A model generated the notes under the pieces. It saw nothing but the letters and a program-made list of their open reading frames with translations, was not told the DNA's origin and did no database searches. DNA of 48,832 bases from an uncultured Aquimarina sp. (GTDB lineage Bacteria; Bacteroidota; Bacteroidia; Flavobacteriales; Flavobacteriaceae). The position numbers were made by a program, and so were the translations under genes. Where the stretch lies: the NCBI GenBank assembly GCA_947496555.1, contig CANMDH010000044.1, positions 1-48,832 of the forward strand, given 5' to 3'. Of the stretch, positions 1 through 8,058 are shown piece by piece. Numbering within the stretch: position 1 is the first letter of the stretch; each line of letters opens with the position of its first letter.

Positions 1-287
1 GTTCTGGAAGCCATTTCATCTACCTTGATTCCTCCTGCATGATAACTCAGGCTTATGGGAACCGATAATCCTGTACGCGTAGTAATCTCATAGAACGGAA
101 TGTTGATCTGTGGGAGCCCGGTGTAATACCCAACGGGAACATCTCCATACTTTTGAAAGTTATGGACATCGGGAGCCGGTGGAACAATATTAGGCAGACT
201 ATAGGTCGCTTCCCCTTCTACCGGAGTTTGCGAAATTACACAAAACGTAATACAGAAAGTGCATAAAAAAATAAGTGTGTGTTTCAT
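1..287 (-). CDS. RHS/YD-repeat-like secreted protein, N-terminal part
   Basis: Only the first 95 codons lie in the window; the gene runs off the left edge. The ATG at 285-287 is followed by a hydrophobic signal peptide (about residues 1-20, ending near VISQ). The segments INIPFYEI and SVPISLSYHAGGIKVDE are typical of the N-terminus of large Bacteroidetes RHS/YD-repeat surface or secreted proteins, where they precede the repeat shell. In that family the variable C-terminus often carries a toxin or adhesive domain, but it is outside the window. The family call comes from recognised sequence; function beyond surface location is inference. Confidence 0.75.
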   Translation of the reverse strand, partial: MKHTLIFLCTFCITFCVISQTPVEGEATYSLPNIVPPAPDVHNFQKYGDVPVGYYTGLPQINIPFYEITTRTGLSVPISLSYHAGGIKVDEMASR

Positions 288-484
288 AAAATAAATAACT
301 GTTTAATGAAAAATAAGAGATGGGGTAGCATATTCCCTTATTCTTTTTGTTTTCAGGGACAATATTAATCCACGCCAGTTTCATTTTTTGAAACTGGGAA
401 AATTTTTTTTCGATTTTTTTATTTCTTTTGATATTGGTAGTATGGGGTAGGTGCGAATAGAGGACTACCAGGTCTATAATTTTT

Positions 485-754
485 CTAGGCGTATGCGGCT
501 AGCTCATTTTGATCGTTTTCGCTGGTAAAAAATCTAAACTGAAAATCAACCGATGTGGCATACACAAAACTTTGAACTTGAAAATCGTACTCTATAGGAG
601 CATTTAATTGCCTCATAAGATGTATGATTCGATACAGTTTGGTTTTAGAAATGTGTAGCCGTTCTACTAATTTATCTACTGGTCCTGTAGCTTCCATACG
701 AATCAACTGATCAATACGCTCTATCATTTCGATTTGTTTGATGATAATACTCAT
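485..754 (-). CDS. Small helix-turn-helix DNA-binding protein
   Basis: An 89-residue protein. Residues about 8-50 (IERIDQLIRMEATGPVDKLV then ERLHISKTKLYRIIHLMRQL) form a winged-HTH of the HTH_11/DeoR N-terminal type, with a recognition helix around SKTKLYRII. The rest is a short beta-rich tail. There is no effector domain, so it may be a bare DNA-binding regulator or a component of a mobile element. It lies in the accessory stretch left of the tRNA fragment. The target is unknown. Confidence 0.7.
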   Translation of the reverse strand: MSIIIKQIEMIERIDQLIRMEATGPVDKLVERLHISKTKLYRIIHLMRQLNAPIEYDFQVQSFVYATSVDFQFRFFTSENDQNELAAYA

Positions 755-993
755 AATTTGTTTCCCTTTTTTGATGGTTAGTACTTTTTTATTGTTTCAT
801 ATTTCTTTGCAATGATTTTGGGTGTTTACGCTTGTTTCATTTTATCTAGTAGGGTAGTTATCTTTTTGACGATGTCTTATTATTTGGATTGTTCAATTGT
901 TAGATCATAAGATTTTTGGATGATTAGATTTTGTTTTCGGTTTTAACTGTAAACTGTTTACATACAACCGCCCACTTTAAAATTTTACATTTA

Positions 994-1239
994 TCATTTT
1001 ACATTTCCCACTCCACAACTGTGCTTCAACAAATATCGTTTCTTGGCTTTATAGATAAGCTGCACAGCATCCTCGCTAGATTTTCCTTTTAGGTAGAGTC
1101 TTTGTATCCAGATATAGAGAATTACCTCATACGGGCTATGATGCCCCAGGTTGTAAACAAACTGATCCAGTTTAAGACACAATGCTTGTATGGCCTCTAC
1201 AACGAGCTTACTTTTTTTGTTATACCCAAAATGCGACAT
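994..1239 (-). CDS. Hypothetical protein, 81 aa
   Basis: I do not recognise this protein. I chose the internal ATG at 1239 (MSHFGYNKKSKLVVEA) because the 36 residues upstream in the same frame are rich in Cys, Pro and Trp and look non-coding. The retained part is basic and probably helical (NLGHHSPYEVILYIWIQRLY, then KGKSSEDAVQLIYKAKKRY). It may be a small accessory protein of the element at the left edge. A non-coding explanation is possible. Confidence 0.45.
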   Translation of the reverse strand: MSHFGYNKKSKLVVEAIQALCLKLDQFVYNLGHHSPYEVILYIWIQRLYLKGKSSEDAVQLIYKAKKRYLLKHSCGVGNVK

Positions 1240-1306
1240 ATTCCATTTTTTTGTTGGGTCAAAAGTATAGAGGTGGATGGGTAGGGTACAAGGGAAGGTG
1301 GTCCAG

Positions 1307-1340
1307 ATTCTAGAATTACAGGGTAGAAATTCTAGAATTA
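1307..1340. repeat. Pair of ATTCTAGAATTA repeats
   Basis: ATTCTAGAATTA occurs at 1307-1318 and again at 1329-1340, 22 bp apart. Each copy contains the palindrome ATTCTAGAAT. The pair lies just upstream of the minus-strand gene that starts at 1239 and could be an operator, but nothing else supports a function. Confidence 0.3.
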
Positions 1341-1530
1341 AGACCATCTAAAACCAAAATTATTTGACACATAATCATTTGGTTTTGAAATGACTATATA
1401 AAAATTATGCTGAAAAAATATTAAATGTGTCTTTGTTTTCGATTTTAAATTTTGAAACCGTACCCCATTAATTAAAATTAGGTGATTTTTTACCTTTTAA
1501 CACTGTGATGATTTAGAAAAGACCTACCAC

Positions 1531-2120
1531 ATGCGAATACAAAAGTTATTGTTTTATCTACTTTTTGTTTTATTATTTCAGAACCAAATTTTAGCTCAAA
1601 ATCAGAAATCAAAGATTATAGATTCTTTAGTTCAATTGGATTTCCAAAAGATTTATGATAAGTTTTCTCGAACACGAGAAAAAGATTATTTAGCTGCCGA
1701 ATTGTATGCCAACGCATATCTAAAAAAGGCAAAAATAAATCAAGAAAAAATAAAAATAGGTAGAGGATATAATTTTTTAGCTAGCATCTATTCATATGAC
1801 TTGAACAAAAACATTACTTACTTAGATAGTGCTATCAGTATTACTAAAGATATCAATCATAAAAATACCCTGTTTCCCTATACATAAGTAAAGGTATTAT
1901 TTATGAAAAATTTAATTTTTCAAATAAAGCGTTAGATTTTTACCTGAAAGGATTGCATCATTCAAGAAAAAAATAATCAATAACTTCAAAGATTTTTTAC
2001 CCACTTTTTTCAGTTTATTATGGTTTTATTCAGTTCGATAAAAATCCCATGTTTCTCAATGTATTTGATTATCAGCTAATTACATATCAAATAAATTCAA
2101 ATGGGTCTTTTTATGAAGTT
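1531..2120 (+). pseudogene. Decayed TPR-AraC type membrane regulator fragment
   Basis: The first frame (1531-1887) has a signal peptide (MRIQKLLFYLLFVLLFQNQI) and then text parallel to the intact regulator at 4327-6057: here YLAAELYANAYLKKAKINQE, there SIYAKSYLKKGLASKNN. After a frameshift near 1885 it continues as YISKGIIYEKFNFSNKALDF, matching YYSKGDFYFQRANYKGALDN of the intact copy. It then breaks again, and a last frame (YYGFIQFDKNPMFLNVFDY) runs into the tRNA fragment at 2121. The TM segment and the AraC DNA-binding domain are missing. Truncation at the tRNA fragment suggests the gene was cut by integration or deletion. Confidence 0.7.
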
Positions 2121-2163
2121 ACTCATAATCAGGGGGTCCTTGGTTCGAGCCCAAGTGGGACCA
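2121..2163 (+). other. 3' part of tRNA-Met(CAT), probable att site
   Basis: The segment folds as the 3' half of a tRNA. It has an anticodon loop CTCATAA (anticodon CAT, 2124-2126), a 3' anticodon strand TCAGG, a five-base variable loop, a perfect T-arm (CTTGG/TTCGAGC/CCAAG), an acceptor strand TGGGACC and discriminator A2163. The 5' half is absent: the bases before 2121 do not pair with TCAGG. Identity starting at the anticodon loop and running to the 3' end is the usual form of a tyrosine-recombinase attachment site left at one end of an integrated element. The native-looking terminator follows at 2177, so the element probably lies to the left. Confidence 0.75.
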
Positions 2164-2176
2164 CCTATTTTGAATG

Positions 2177-2213
2177 AAGCTGTTTCTAATAAAGAAGCAG
2201 CTTTTCTTTTTTT
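2177..2213 (+). terminator. Rho-independent terminator after tRNA fragment
   Basis: An 11-bp stem (AAGCTGTTTCT with AGAAGCAGCTT, one G-U pair) has a five-base loop and is followed by a T-rich run, TTCTTTTTTT. It sits where the terminator of an intact tRNA gene would be. Confidence 0.75.
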
Positions 2214-2299
2214 AGATGTTAATAAGGCGAGAAGTCTGTCTTGAGCATTTCGACAAGTTTAGGATCGGCCTAGTAAAGGTTGACGGGGACCATTAATAC

Positions 2300-2327
2300 A
2301 AGAGGTGTTTCAATTGAAACACCTCTT
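2300..2327. terminator. 28-bp perfect palindrome downstream of protease gene
   Basis: AAGAGGTGTTTCAA and its exact reverse complement form a 28-bp perfect palindrome, 33 bp past the stop codon of the minus-strand protease gene. It has no strong T run on either side. Terminator or mRNA 3'-end stabiliser is the likeliest role. Confidence 0.5.
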
Positions 2328-2360
2328 ATTAAATTGGCATATCGTTTTTGAAGACTATGC

Positions 2361-4016
2361 TTAATTAGTCTTTTCTAAGCTACTCATTTGCGCTGCCATC
2401 AGCAATGCTTTATAGGCATTAACAACTTTACCCGATTTGGAAAGGGATGCAAAAGGAGTTTTTTCATTTTTATTTTTACCGGGAATCGTAACTTGTATGT
2501 CGTAAGAATATCCTGAATTCATCAGAATATGTTTGACTTGTGATGCTTTTAGATTGGGAAATCGTGATCTAATTAAAGCCGCAACACCAGAAACGATAGG
2601 CGCAGCTAGTGATGTTCCACTTTCGTAAATGTAACTATTATTTGGAGCGGTGGTACGTAAATTATACCCAGGAGCAAAAATGTCTACATTCTTTTTCCCA
2701 TAATTAGAAAAATAAGCAGGAAATTTTCTGTTTAATTTATAATGTATGGCTCCTACATTGATAAAATTTTGTGTAAACTCCTCATCACCATTATCGTAGT
2801 AATCTTTTGGATAAAAATTGATATCATCTATATTATTACTATCATTGCCAGCTCCATGTACCATAAGCACATCATTTTTGGTAGCATATGCCATTGCATC
2901 CGACACTAATTTTTCGTGCATTGAGAAGGATTTACCAAAACTCATATTAATTACTTTGGCACCATTATCAACAGCATATCGTATCGCCAAGGCAATATCT
3001 TTATCATATTCATCACCCTGAGGTACGGCTCGTAAAACCATTAATTTGACATTATTGGCAATACCTTTAATACCTTTTTCATTATCTCTGGATGCACCAA
3101 TCAATCCTGCAACAGAAGTACCGTGAGTGTCTATTGACTTATCTCCTATTACATTATTGTTACCATAATCTTTATCTTTAAGATCACTTTTATCATCACC
3201 ACTTACTTTCTGGTCATCATAATTAGGATTTAATTTATAGTTCACAACCATGTCATTATATTCTTCAAAATCCTTCAGCCATTCCTGGGTCAGTTCATAT
3301 TTCAGAAATTCATGAAGCTTTTTAACTGAAGCTTTCAAATCTGGATTTGCCAGAGTATCGATAGTTTTAAGTTTATCAAGATTATAATTTTGATTTGGGA
3401 AATAGTTTTTTAGCTTATTGTTTATATTTTCGTACTCTTTTTTCTGCTCTAAGACATAAGCGTTATCCTCTTGAAGAACTGTTTTTTCTCTTTTATAATA
3501 CCCTAATGCTTTCAAAATAATCGAATCCGTTTCATTATCAATTATTTTTAATTCTCCTTTTTTATTAAAAAATCCCTTGTCTTTTAAAATTTTCACGAAT
3601 TCTTTTCTGGCATAGTGGGTGTTTTCTCCTTTAGGATTTCCTAGAAAATTCCAGCCATGAATATCATCTATATATCCATTATTATCATCATCTTTATTGT
3701 TATTCGGGATTTCATCGGTATTTATCCAGATTTGATCTTTAAGATCTTCATGATCAATATCAATACCGGTATCTATAACTGCAACAATGACTGTATTTCC
3801 CGATGTTGATTCTAGATTTTTATAAGCTTTCTCTGAACTTACTCCAGGAACAGTATCCACAAGAATATCTTTATGCTGCCATTCCTGCATTATGGTGTCT
3901 TGTAGTGTTTTTTCCCGATACCCAACAACCAGCACATTATTACTATAAACAGGAACATTATCCTGTGCAACGCAGGATAATGTTACAAAAAGCAGCATAA
4001 AGAATGTTTTTTTCAT
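2361..4016 (-). CDS. Secreted subtilisin-like serine protease (S8)
   Basis: The start at 4016 gives MKKTFFMLLFVTLSCVAQ, a signal peptide, and leaves 20 nt after the upstream peptide gene. The longer frame to 4055 would overlap that gene. The catalytic triad is visible, numbered from the ATG at 4016: Asp82 (VIDTGID), His298 (DTHGTSVAGL) and Ser469 (SGTSLAAPIVSG), with oxyanion Asn391 (GAGND). About 200 residues lie between Asp and His, far more than in subtilisin, and most of this is a Lys/Asp/Asn-rich helical insertion. No C-terminal sorting domain is seen. The protein is probably exported by Sec. Its neighbour is a GG-leader peptide, so a role in peptide maturation is possible, but scavenging is not excluded. 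Confidence 0.88.
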   Translation of the reverse strand: MKKTFFMLLFVTLSCVAQDNVPVYSNNVLVVGYREKTLQDTIMQEWQHKDILVDTVPGVSSEKAYKNLESTSGNTVIVAVIDTGIDIDHEDLKDQIWINTDEIPNNNKDDDNNGYIDDIHGWNFLGNPKGENTHYARKEFVKILKDKGFFNKKGELKIIDNETDSIILKALGYYKREKTVLQEDNAYVLEQKKEYENINNKLKNYFPNQNYNLDKLKTIDTLANPDLKASVKKLHEFLKYELTQEWLKDFEEYNDMVVNYKLNPNYDDQKVSGDDKSDLKDKDYGNNNVIGDKSIDTHGTSVAGLIGASRDNEKGIKGIANNVKLMVLRAVPQGDEYDKDIALAIRYAVDNGAKVINMSFGKSFSMHEKLVSDAMAYATKNDVLMVHGAGNDSNNIDDINFYPKDYYDNGDEEFTQNFINVGAIHYKLNRKFPAYFSNYGKKNVDIFAPGYNLRTTAPNNSYIYESGTSLAAPIVSGVAALIRSRFPNLKASQVKHILMNSGYSYDIQVTIPGKNKNEKTPFASLSKSGKVVNAYKALLMAAQMSSLEKTN

Positions 4017-4036
4017 TATTGATGAACCGCTCCTAA

Positions 4037-4183
4037 TTATTGTGCATGATGACAACTTGCATTTTTGCTTTGGTTTTTAGGCCCTAGTATATGAGGATCT
4101 CCTCCATATACTTTTCTCAATTGTTGATTAGTGAGTTTTGCAATTTGAACTTTTCCCAGTTTAATAGATTTTTTTGTTTTCAT
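4037..4183 (-). CDS. 48-aa GG-leader peptide precursor
   Basis: A short gene with ATG at 4183. The leader (MKTKKSIKLGKVQIAKLTNQ, then QLRKVYGG) has the basic start, the K(V/L)xIxKL pattern and the terminal Gly-Gly seen in Bacteroidetes GG-leader natural-product precursors. The remaining 20 residues (DPHILGPKNQSKNASCHHAQ) would be the core, with one Cys and three His. It lies between a TPR-AraC regulator and a secreted protease on the same strand, with 20 nt to the protease start. This suggests a peptide signal or RiPP with a dedicated protease. No modification enzyme is adjacent. Gene status is supported by leader pattern and spacing; product and activity are inference. Confidence 0.65.
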   Translation of the reverse strand: MKTKKSIKLGKVQIAKLTNQQLRKVYGGDPHILGPKNQSKNASCHHAQ

Positions 4184-4326
4184 TTTGTGTGTGTTTTTAG
4201 AATTACCCAAATGTATAAATATTTTGATAGTAACCCCTTAATATTAGGTATTAGGTATTAAAAATTCCTGAATTTTTAGTGTAAAAAAAGGATAATGTTT
4301 TGAAAATCAATGGTATAAATAATCAT

Positions 4327-6057
4327 TTAATTTTTAGCACTACTTTCTAATTTTTTTATAAAATACGAAGGCTTGATTCCTGTTTTCTTATAAAATGCCT
4401 GCGAGAAAGAAACTGGATTACTAAATCCAACGGTTTCTGCTATTGCCTTAATGGTGTATTTTCTAAACTTTTTATCAGTTTTGAGTTTTTCTATAGCATA
4501 ATTTATTCTAAGATCATTAATATAATCTGTAAACTTTACCTGCTTATAATGATTTATAAAAACAGATAAGTATTTAGAATTGGTATTCATCTTTTTGGCA
4601 AGGTTGTTAACCGAAATATTGGGGTTTAAATATTCCTCTTTAGTTTCAAATTTATGCAGTTCCATTTTTACGCTCTCAACAACATCTTCAGACAAATAAT
4701 TCAGACTTTGTTTATTGTTTATAATATCTTGATCTTTTTCTTTGTTATTTTTATTAACGAGTTCATCAAATCTTCTTTTATCCCTTCTTCTTTTATGATA
4801 GTTAAAAATCAAAAATAACGAAACCAAAGTGAGTGTAATGATCAAAAAAACAATACTCTTAGACTTAGATGAATTTGATTGATTAAGATCATTAATTAAT
4901 CTTTCTTTGTCTAAAATCAAGTTTGAGGTGTCAAAATCTTTCGTTATTTTATTATCTATGTAACGATAGTTAGAATTTAGTATACTATCGACCGCAATAA
5001 GTCGGTTAAGGTATAGTAACTGGTTTTCTTTATCATTTTTTTCTTTATAATGGTCAATTAAAATTTTATAGCCTTGACGTAGTTCAGGAAATAAATCTTT
5101 AAAATTTTTATATAAGCTGTCTATAGTTTTAAATTGAGTAATCGCTTCTTCTTCTCTACCTTGTATAAAATATGATTTGCCTAAATAAAACCTAGTAAAT
5201 ATTATATTAGATTCATCTTCTAATTTAATGAGGTTTGAAAGAGCTTTTTTTAAACTATCTGCCGATTTATTATATTCTTTCTTAAAAAATAAATTTACCC
5301 CTTCATTCATTACAAAATAATGATACATGTCATCGTCATTGTTAAATAAAGAAATTTTAATTCCTTGTTTATTAATTACCGTTGCCGTATCCATTTTTTT
5401 GAGCTTAGTGTAAGAATCAGATAAGGCAAATAACCCTATCAGCTTACTATAATAATCTTTGGGGTATTCAGATTCATCTGACAAAATATAATCGTTGAAT
5501 TCTTTAAAAATTTCTAATGCCTCTTCGTGTTTCCCAATTCTGTTTTTTAAAGATCCAATGTTAAACTTAGCATCATACGCTAATACATTATTATTCTGCT
5601 CTTTGGCTATTTTATATGATATGAAATAATTATCTAATGCACCTTTATAATTTGCGCGTTGAAAATAAAAATCTCCCTTACTATAATATAGTATAGCGGG
5701 ATAGTATTCATTTTTTGTTTCGGATAAATCAATTGCATAATTCAGATAAACTAACTCTAATGAGTCTTTAGAGACAGAACTTAGATAGAAGTAACCCCTA
5801 ACTATTTCAAGATTATTTTTGCTGGCAAGACCTTTCTTTAGATAACTTTTAGCATAAATACTGGCCTTATTAGGAAGCTCGGTATATTTGTAAAATAATT
5901 TTTTCAAATCTTCAAAAGATTTATCTTTCAAAGAATCTGGTATCTTAAATTTATTTACTTCTTCTGTATTTGAAAAATCTTCATTTTTTACTTGTAAAAA
6001 AGAACATGTCAAAAGAATTGTAATAAAGAAAACGATTGATTTCAAAAATTTGATCAT
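4327..6057 (-). CDS. TPR-containing membrane regulator with AraC HTH
   Basis: 576 residues: an N-terminal signal or anchor (MIKFLKSIVFFITILLTCSF), TPR repeats over about residues 60-370 (for example YYSKGDFYFQRANYKGALDN), one TM helix near 400-420 (SIVFLIITLTLVSLFLIFNY) followed by an Arg/Lys-rich stretch, and a C-terminal AraC-type double HTH (about 475-572, SVNNLAKKMNTNSKYLSVFI and VGFSNPVSFSQAFYKKTGIK). This is the Bacteroidetes design in which a periplasmic TPR sensor controls a cytoplasmic DNA-binding domain. It is the first gene before the GG-leader peptide and protease, so local control is likely. A broken relative lies at 1531-2120. Confidence 0.88.
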   Translation of the reverse strand: MIKFLKSIVFFITILLTCSFLQVKNEDFSNTEEVNKFKIPDSLKDKSFEDLKKLFYKYTELPNKASIYAKSYLKKGLASKNNLEIVRGYFYLSSVSKDSLELVYLNYAIDLSETKNEYYPAILYYSKGDFYFQRANYKGALDNYFISYKIAKEQNNNVLAYDAKFNIGSLKNRIGKHEEALEIFKEFNDYILSDESEYPKDYYSKLIGLFALSDSYTKLKKMDTATVINKQGIKISLFNNDDDMYHYFVMNEGVNLFFKKEYNKSADSLKKALSNLIKLEDESNIIFTRFYLGKSYFIQGREEEAITQFKTIDSLYKNFKDLFPELRQGYKILIDHYKEKNDKENQLLYLNRLIAVDSILNSNYRYIDNKITKDFDTSNLILDKERLINDLNQSNSSKSKSIVFLIITLTLVSLFLIFNYHKRRRDKRRFDELVNKNNKEKDQDIINNKQSLNYLSEDVVESVKMELHKFETKEEYLNPNISVNNLAKKMNTNSKYLSVFINHYKQVKFTDYINDLRINYAIEKLKTDKKFRKYTIKAIAETVGFSNPVSFSQAFYKKTGIKPSYFIKKLESSAKN

Positions 6058-6539
6058 GGGTACTTAAAAACGATTGTGATTTCAAAAATCTAAACTACTA
6101 TAAATTATTGTATGATAATAATTTGAGTGCAAAGTAACGCAAAAAATATCTCTTTGTTTATTGTTACTTTTTGAACTAAAATTTCAGGAATTTGCAGTTC
6201 AATTTCAGGAATCCATATTCCCTTTCCTTGTTTCTAACCTTTCTCCTCCCATATCTTTGAACCAATCAAAAAAACGAATACAAGTATTCAATCACACAAA
6301 TCATTAATCATGTTTTATTTAGTATTAGAAATTATAGAGTTTATCAAAACGAACATTTTAACTATTTGCGAAATCTACAATAGTTCTCCATGTATTATTT
6401 CCTTTTACTAAATATTGCATCAATCAAAAAACGAACAGTTATGAATTATTTACAAAACTATTATCTACAGTTTAATTGATACATTATCAATAAACGATAA
6501 GATTTTATTCTTATTACAAGGGAAAGGTTATGTTAAATG

Positions 6540-6620
6540 AGAGTGCAACTCCCAATGGGGTAGGTTGAGTTGTGTTAGCAAGCATTCCTTTTACATTTTA
6601 AAGGAATGCTTTTCTCTTTA
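6540..6620 (+). ncRNA. Candidate small RNA or transcription-attenuating leader
   Basis: A hairpin (CAACTC/GAGTTG enclosing CCAATGGGGTAGGTT) is followed within eight bases by a full intrinsic terminator, and no reading frame lies upstream to be terminated. This layout fits a short free-standing RNA or a riboswitch-like leader for the gene at 6746. I recognise no known RNA family. The 5' end is not defined by sequence. Confidence 0.3.
6580..6619 (+). terminator. Intrinsic terminator
   Basis: AAGCATTCCTTT pairs perfectly with AAAGGAATGCTT (12 bp) across an eight-base loop, followed by TTCTCTTT. It lies between the divergent regulator at 6057 and the gene at 6746, so it ends a transcript that starts inside the intergenic region. 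Confidence 0.75.
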
Positions 6621-6745
6621 TTTCTTTCATAGTTGGCTTATAAGTATCTGGAAATTACCAGTAGAAGTGAAGTACGCTTCTATATCGGAGGGATTCGCTG
6701 TGACTATAATTACAGCCTAACAAGTACAATCAAAACTTAATCATT

Positions 6746-7954
6746 ATGAACAATCTTTTAGAAAAAAAAGAAGTCATCACAAATTTTGAAGACTTAATTC
6801 ATCCATACACCTTAGAGGATTTTAATCAACAATATTGGGACAAAAAACCTTTACTCATACAAAGACAAGACCCCTCTTATTATCAATCTCTATTATCTAT
6901 TTCAAAAATAGACGAAATACTACATTATAACAGACCTACGGGGACAAGCATTAGAGTGGTTAAAAACCAGGAGCCATTGGATAAAGCAAGATATGAAAAT
7001 AAAGATGGTAGCCTGAACCTAAATCAAATATATGCTTCGTATAGTGACGGATATACTCTTGTGGTAAACGAGATTGAGCGATTTTGGAAGCCACTAAAAA
7101 CCCTTTGCCATACCATGAGCGAGTATCTTAATCACAAAACAATGGCAAATATGTATTTGACTCCAAAAAATCAAAAAGCGTTGCTTCCGCATTACGATAC
7201 ACATGATGTATTTGTAATACAGGTAGAGGGCAAAAAACATTGGAAACTTTATGATGCCGAATATCCCACTCCGCTAGTACATAGTTTTCAACCCATATTT
7301 CAACGAGAACAATTAAAAAATATTAGAGAAATTACCCTTAACGCCGGTGATATGATGTATATCCCAAGAGGTATTCCTCATGAAGCTGTAACCACCGATG
7401 AATCTTCCCTACATCTTACCCTTGGAGTGTATTCTGTACAATGGGTAGATTTTATTACCAAAGCATTACAAAATATGGCTCAATACAATGTAGAACTTCG
7501 GAAGGCCCTACCAGTTGGGTTTTTAAATACAGATACAGCTGATTTATCAGATAAAATCGAAACAAAATTATTCGAGTTATTTAATGATGTTTTGAACCAG
7601 GAATCAATTGAAGGAGCAAAACATTTATTCGCACAAGAATCTAGAATCAAAAAACGACCCATGGCCGATGGTCATTTTAATAGTCTGGACCAAATTGATA
7701 CCCTGACATTGGATTCAGGCCTAATCAAGCGGGACAACATGAATTGTAAAGTACAGGAAATGGGAACTGTTTCAAGAATTATATTTTCTGGAAATGTTAT
7801 TAGGGGTCCTATAACAATATCACCAGCCTTAAACTTTATTGCTTCAAATGAAGGTTCTTTTCAGGTACATGAAATTCCTGTCCTTAATGATGCCAATAAG
7901 TTAAAACTTACCAAAAGGCTGATCCGAGGAGGATTACTTAAAATGGCAGAATAA
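6746..7954 (+). CDS. JmjC/cupin-type Fe(II)/2-oxoglutarate oxygenase, copy 1
   Basis: 402 residues of the JmjC_2/cupin_4 family, which includes the ribosomal oxygenases YcfD/RoxA and MINA53/NO66. The metal site is visible as H149-x-D151 (LLPHYDTHDVFVIQVEGKKH) and H212 (GDMMYIPRGIPHEAV). The C-terminal part resembles the dimerisation and winged-helix region of that family. Relatives hydroxylate His or Arg side chains of ribosomal proteins. Here the gene is placed before five NHLP precursors and has a close paralogue beside the other precursor set, so peptide hydroxylation is a reasonable inference. A plain ribosomal oxygenase role would not explain two copies in one peptide locus. The substrate is unknown. 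Confidence 0.8.
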   Translation: MNNLLEKKEVITNFEDLIHPYTLEDFNQQYWDKKPLLIQRQDPSYYQSLLSISKIDEILHYNRPTGTSIRVVKNQEPLDKARYENKDGSLNLNQIYASYSDGYTLVVNEIERFWKPLKTLCHTMSEYLNHKTMANMYLTPKNQKALLPHYDTHDVFVIQVEGKKHWKLYDAEYPTPLVHSFQPIFQREQLKNIREITLNAGDMMYIPRGIPHEAVTTDESSLHLTLGVYSVQWVDFITKALQNMAQYNVELRKALPVGFLNTDTADLSDKIETKLFELFNDVLNQESIEGAKHLFAQESRIKKRPMADGHFNSLDQIDTLTLDSGLIKRDNMNCKVQEMGTVSRIIFSGNVIRGPITISPALNFIASNEGSFQVHEIPVLNDANKLKLTKRLIRGGLLKMAE

Positions 7955-8058
7955 TCAAATCAATTTGTGCTCATCACACAAGTTCTAAACAAGCATGTCT
8001 TGGCATCATCATAACATCCTTGTTAAAAAAATCACATTCATCAAAAAACGAACTCAAA

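Larger units (their letters stand above)
6058..6745. other. 688-bp intergenic region, AT-rich, with leader hairpins
   Basis: No convincing protein gene is visible. The left part is AT-rich and holds the divergent promoters. From about 6540 there is a structured stretch, CAACTC (6546-6551) pairing with GAGTTG (6567-6572), that ends in the strong terminator at 6580. About 130 bp of leader then precede the oxygenase gene at 6746. Confidence 0.5.
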
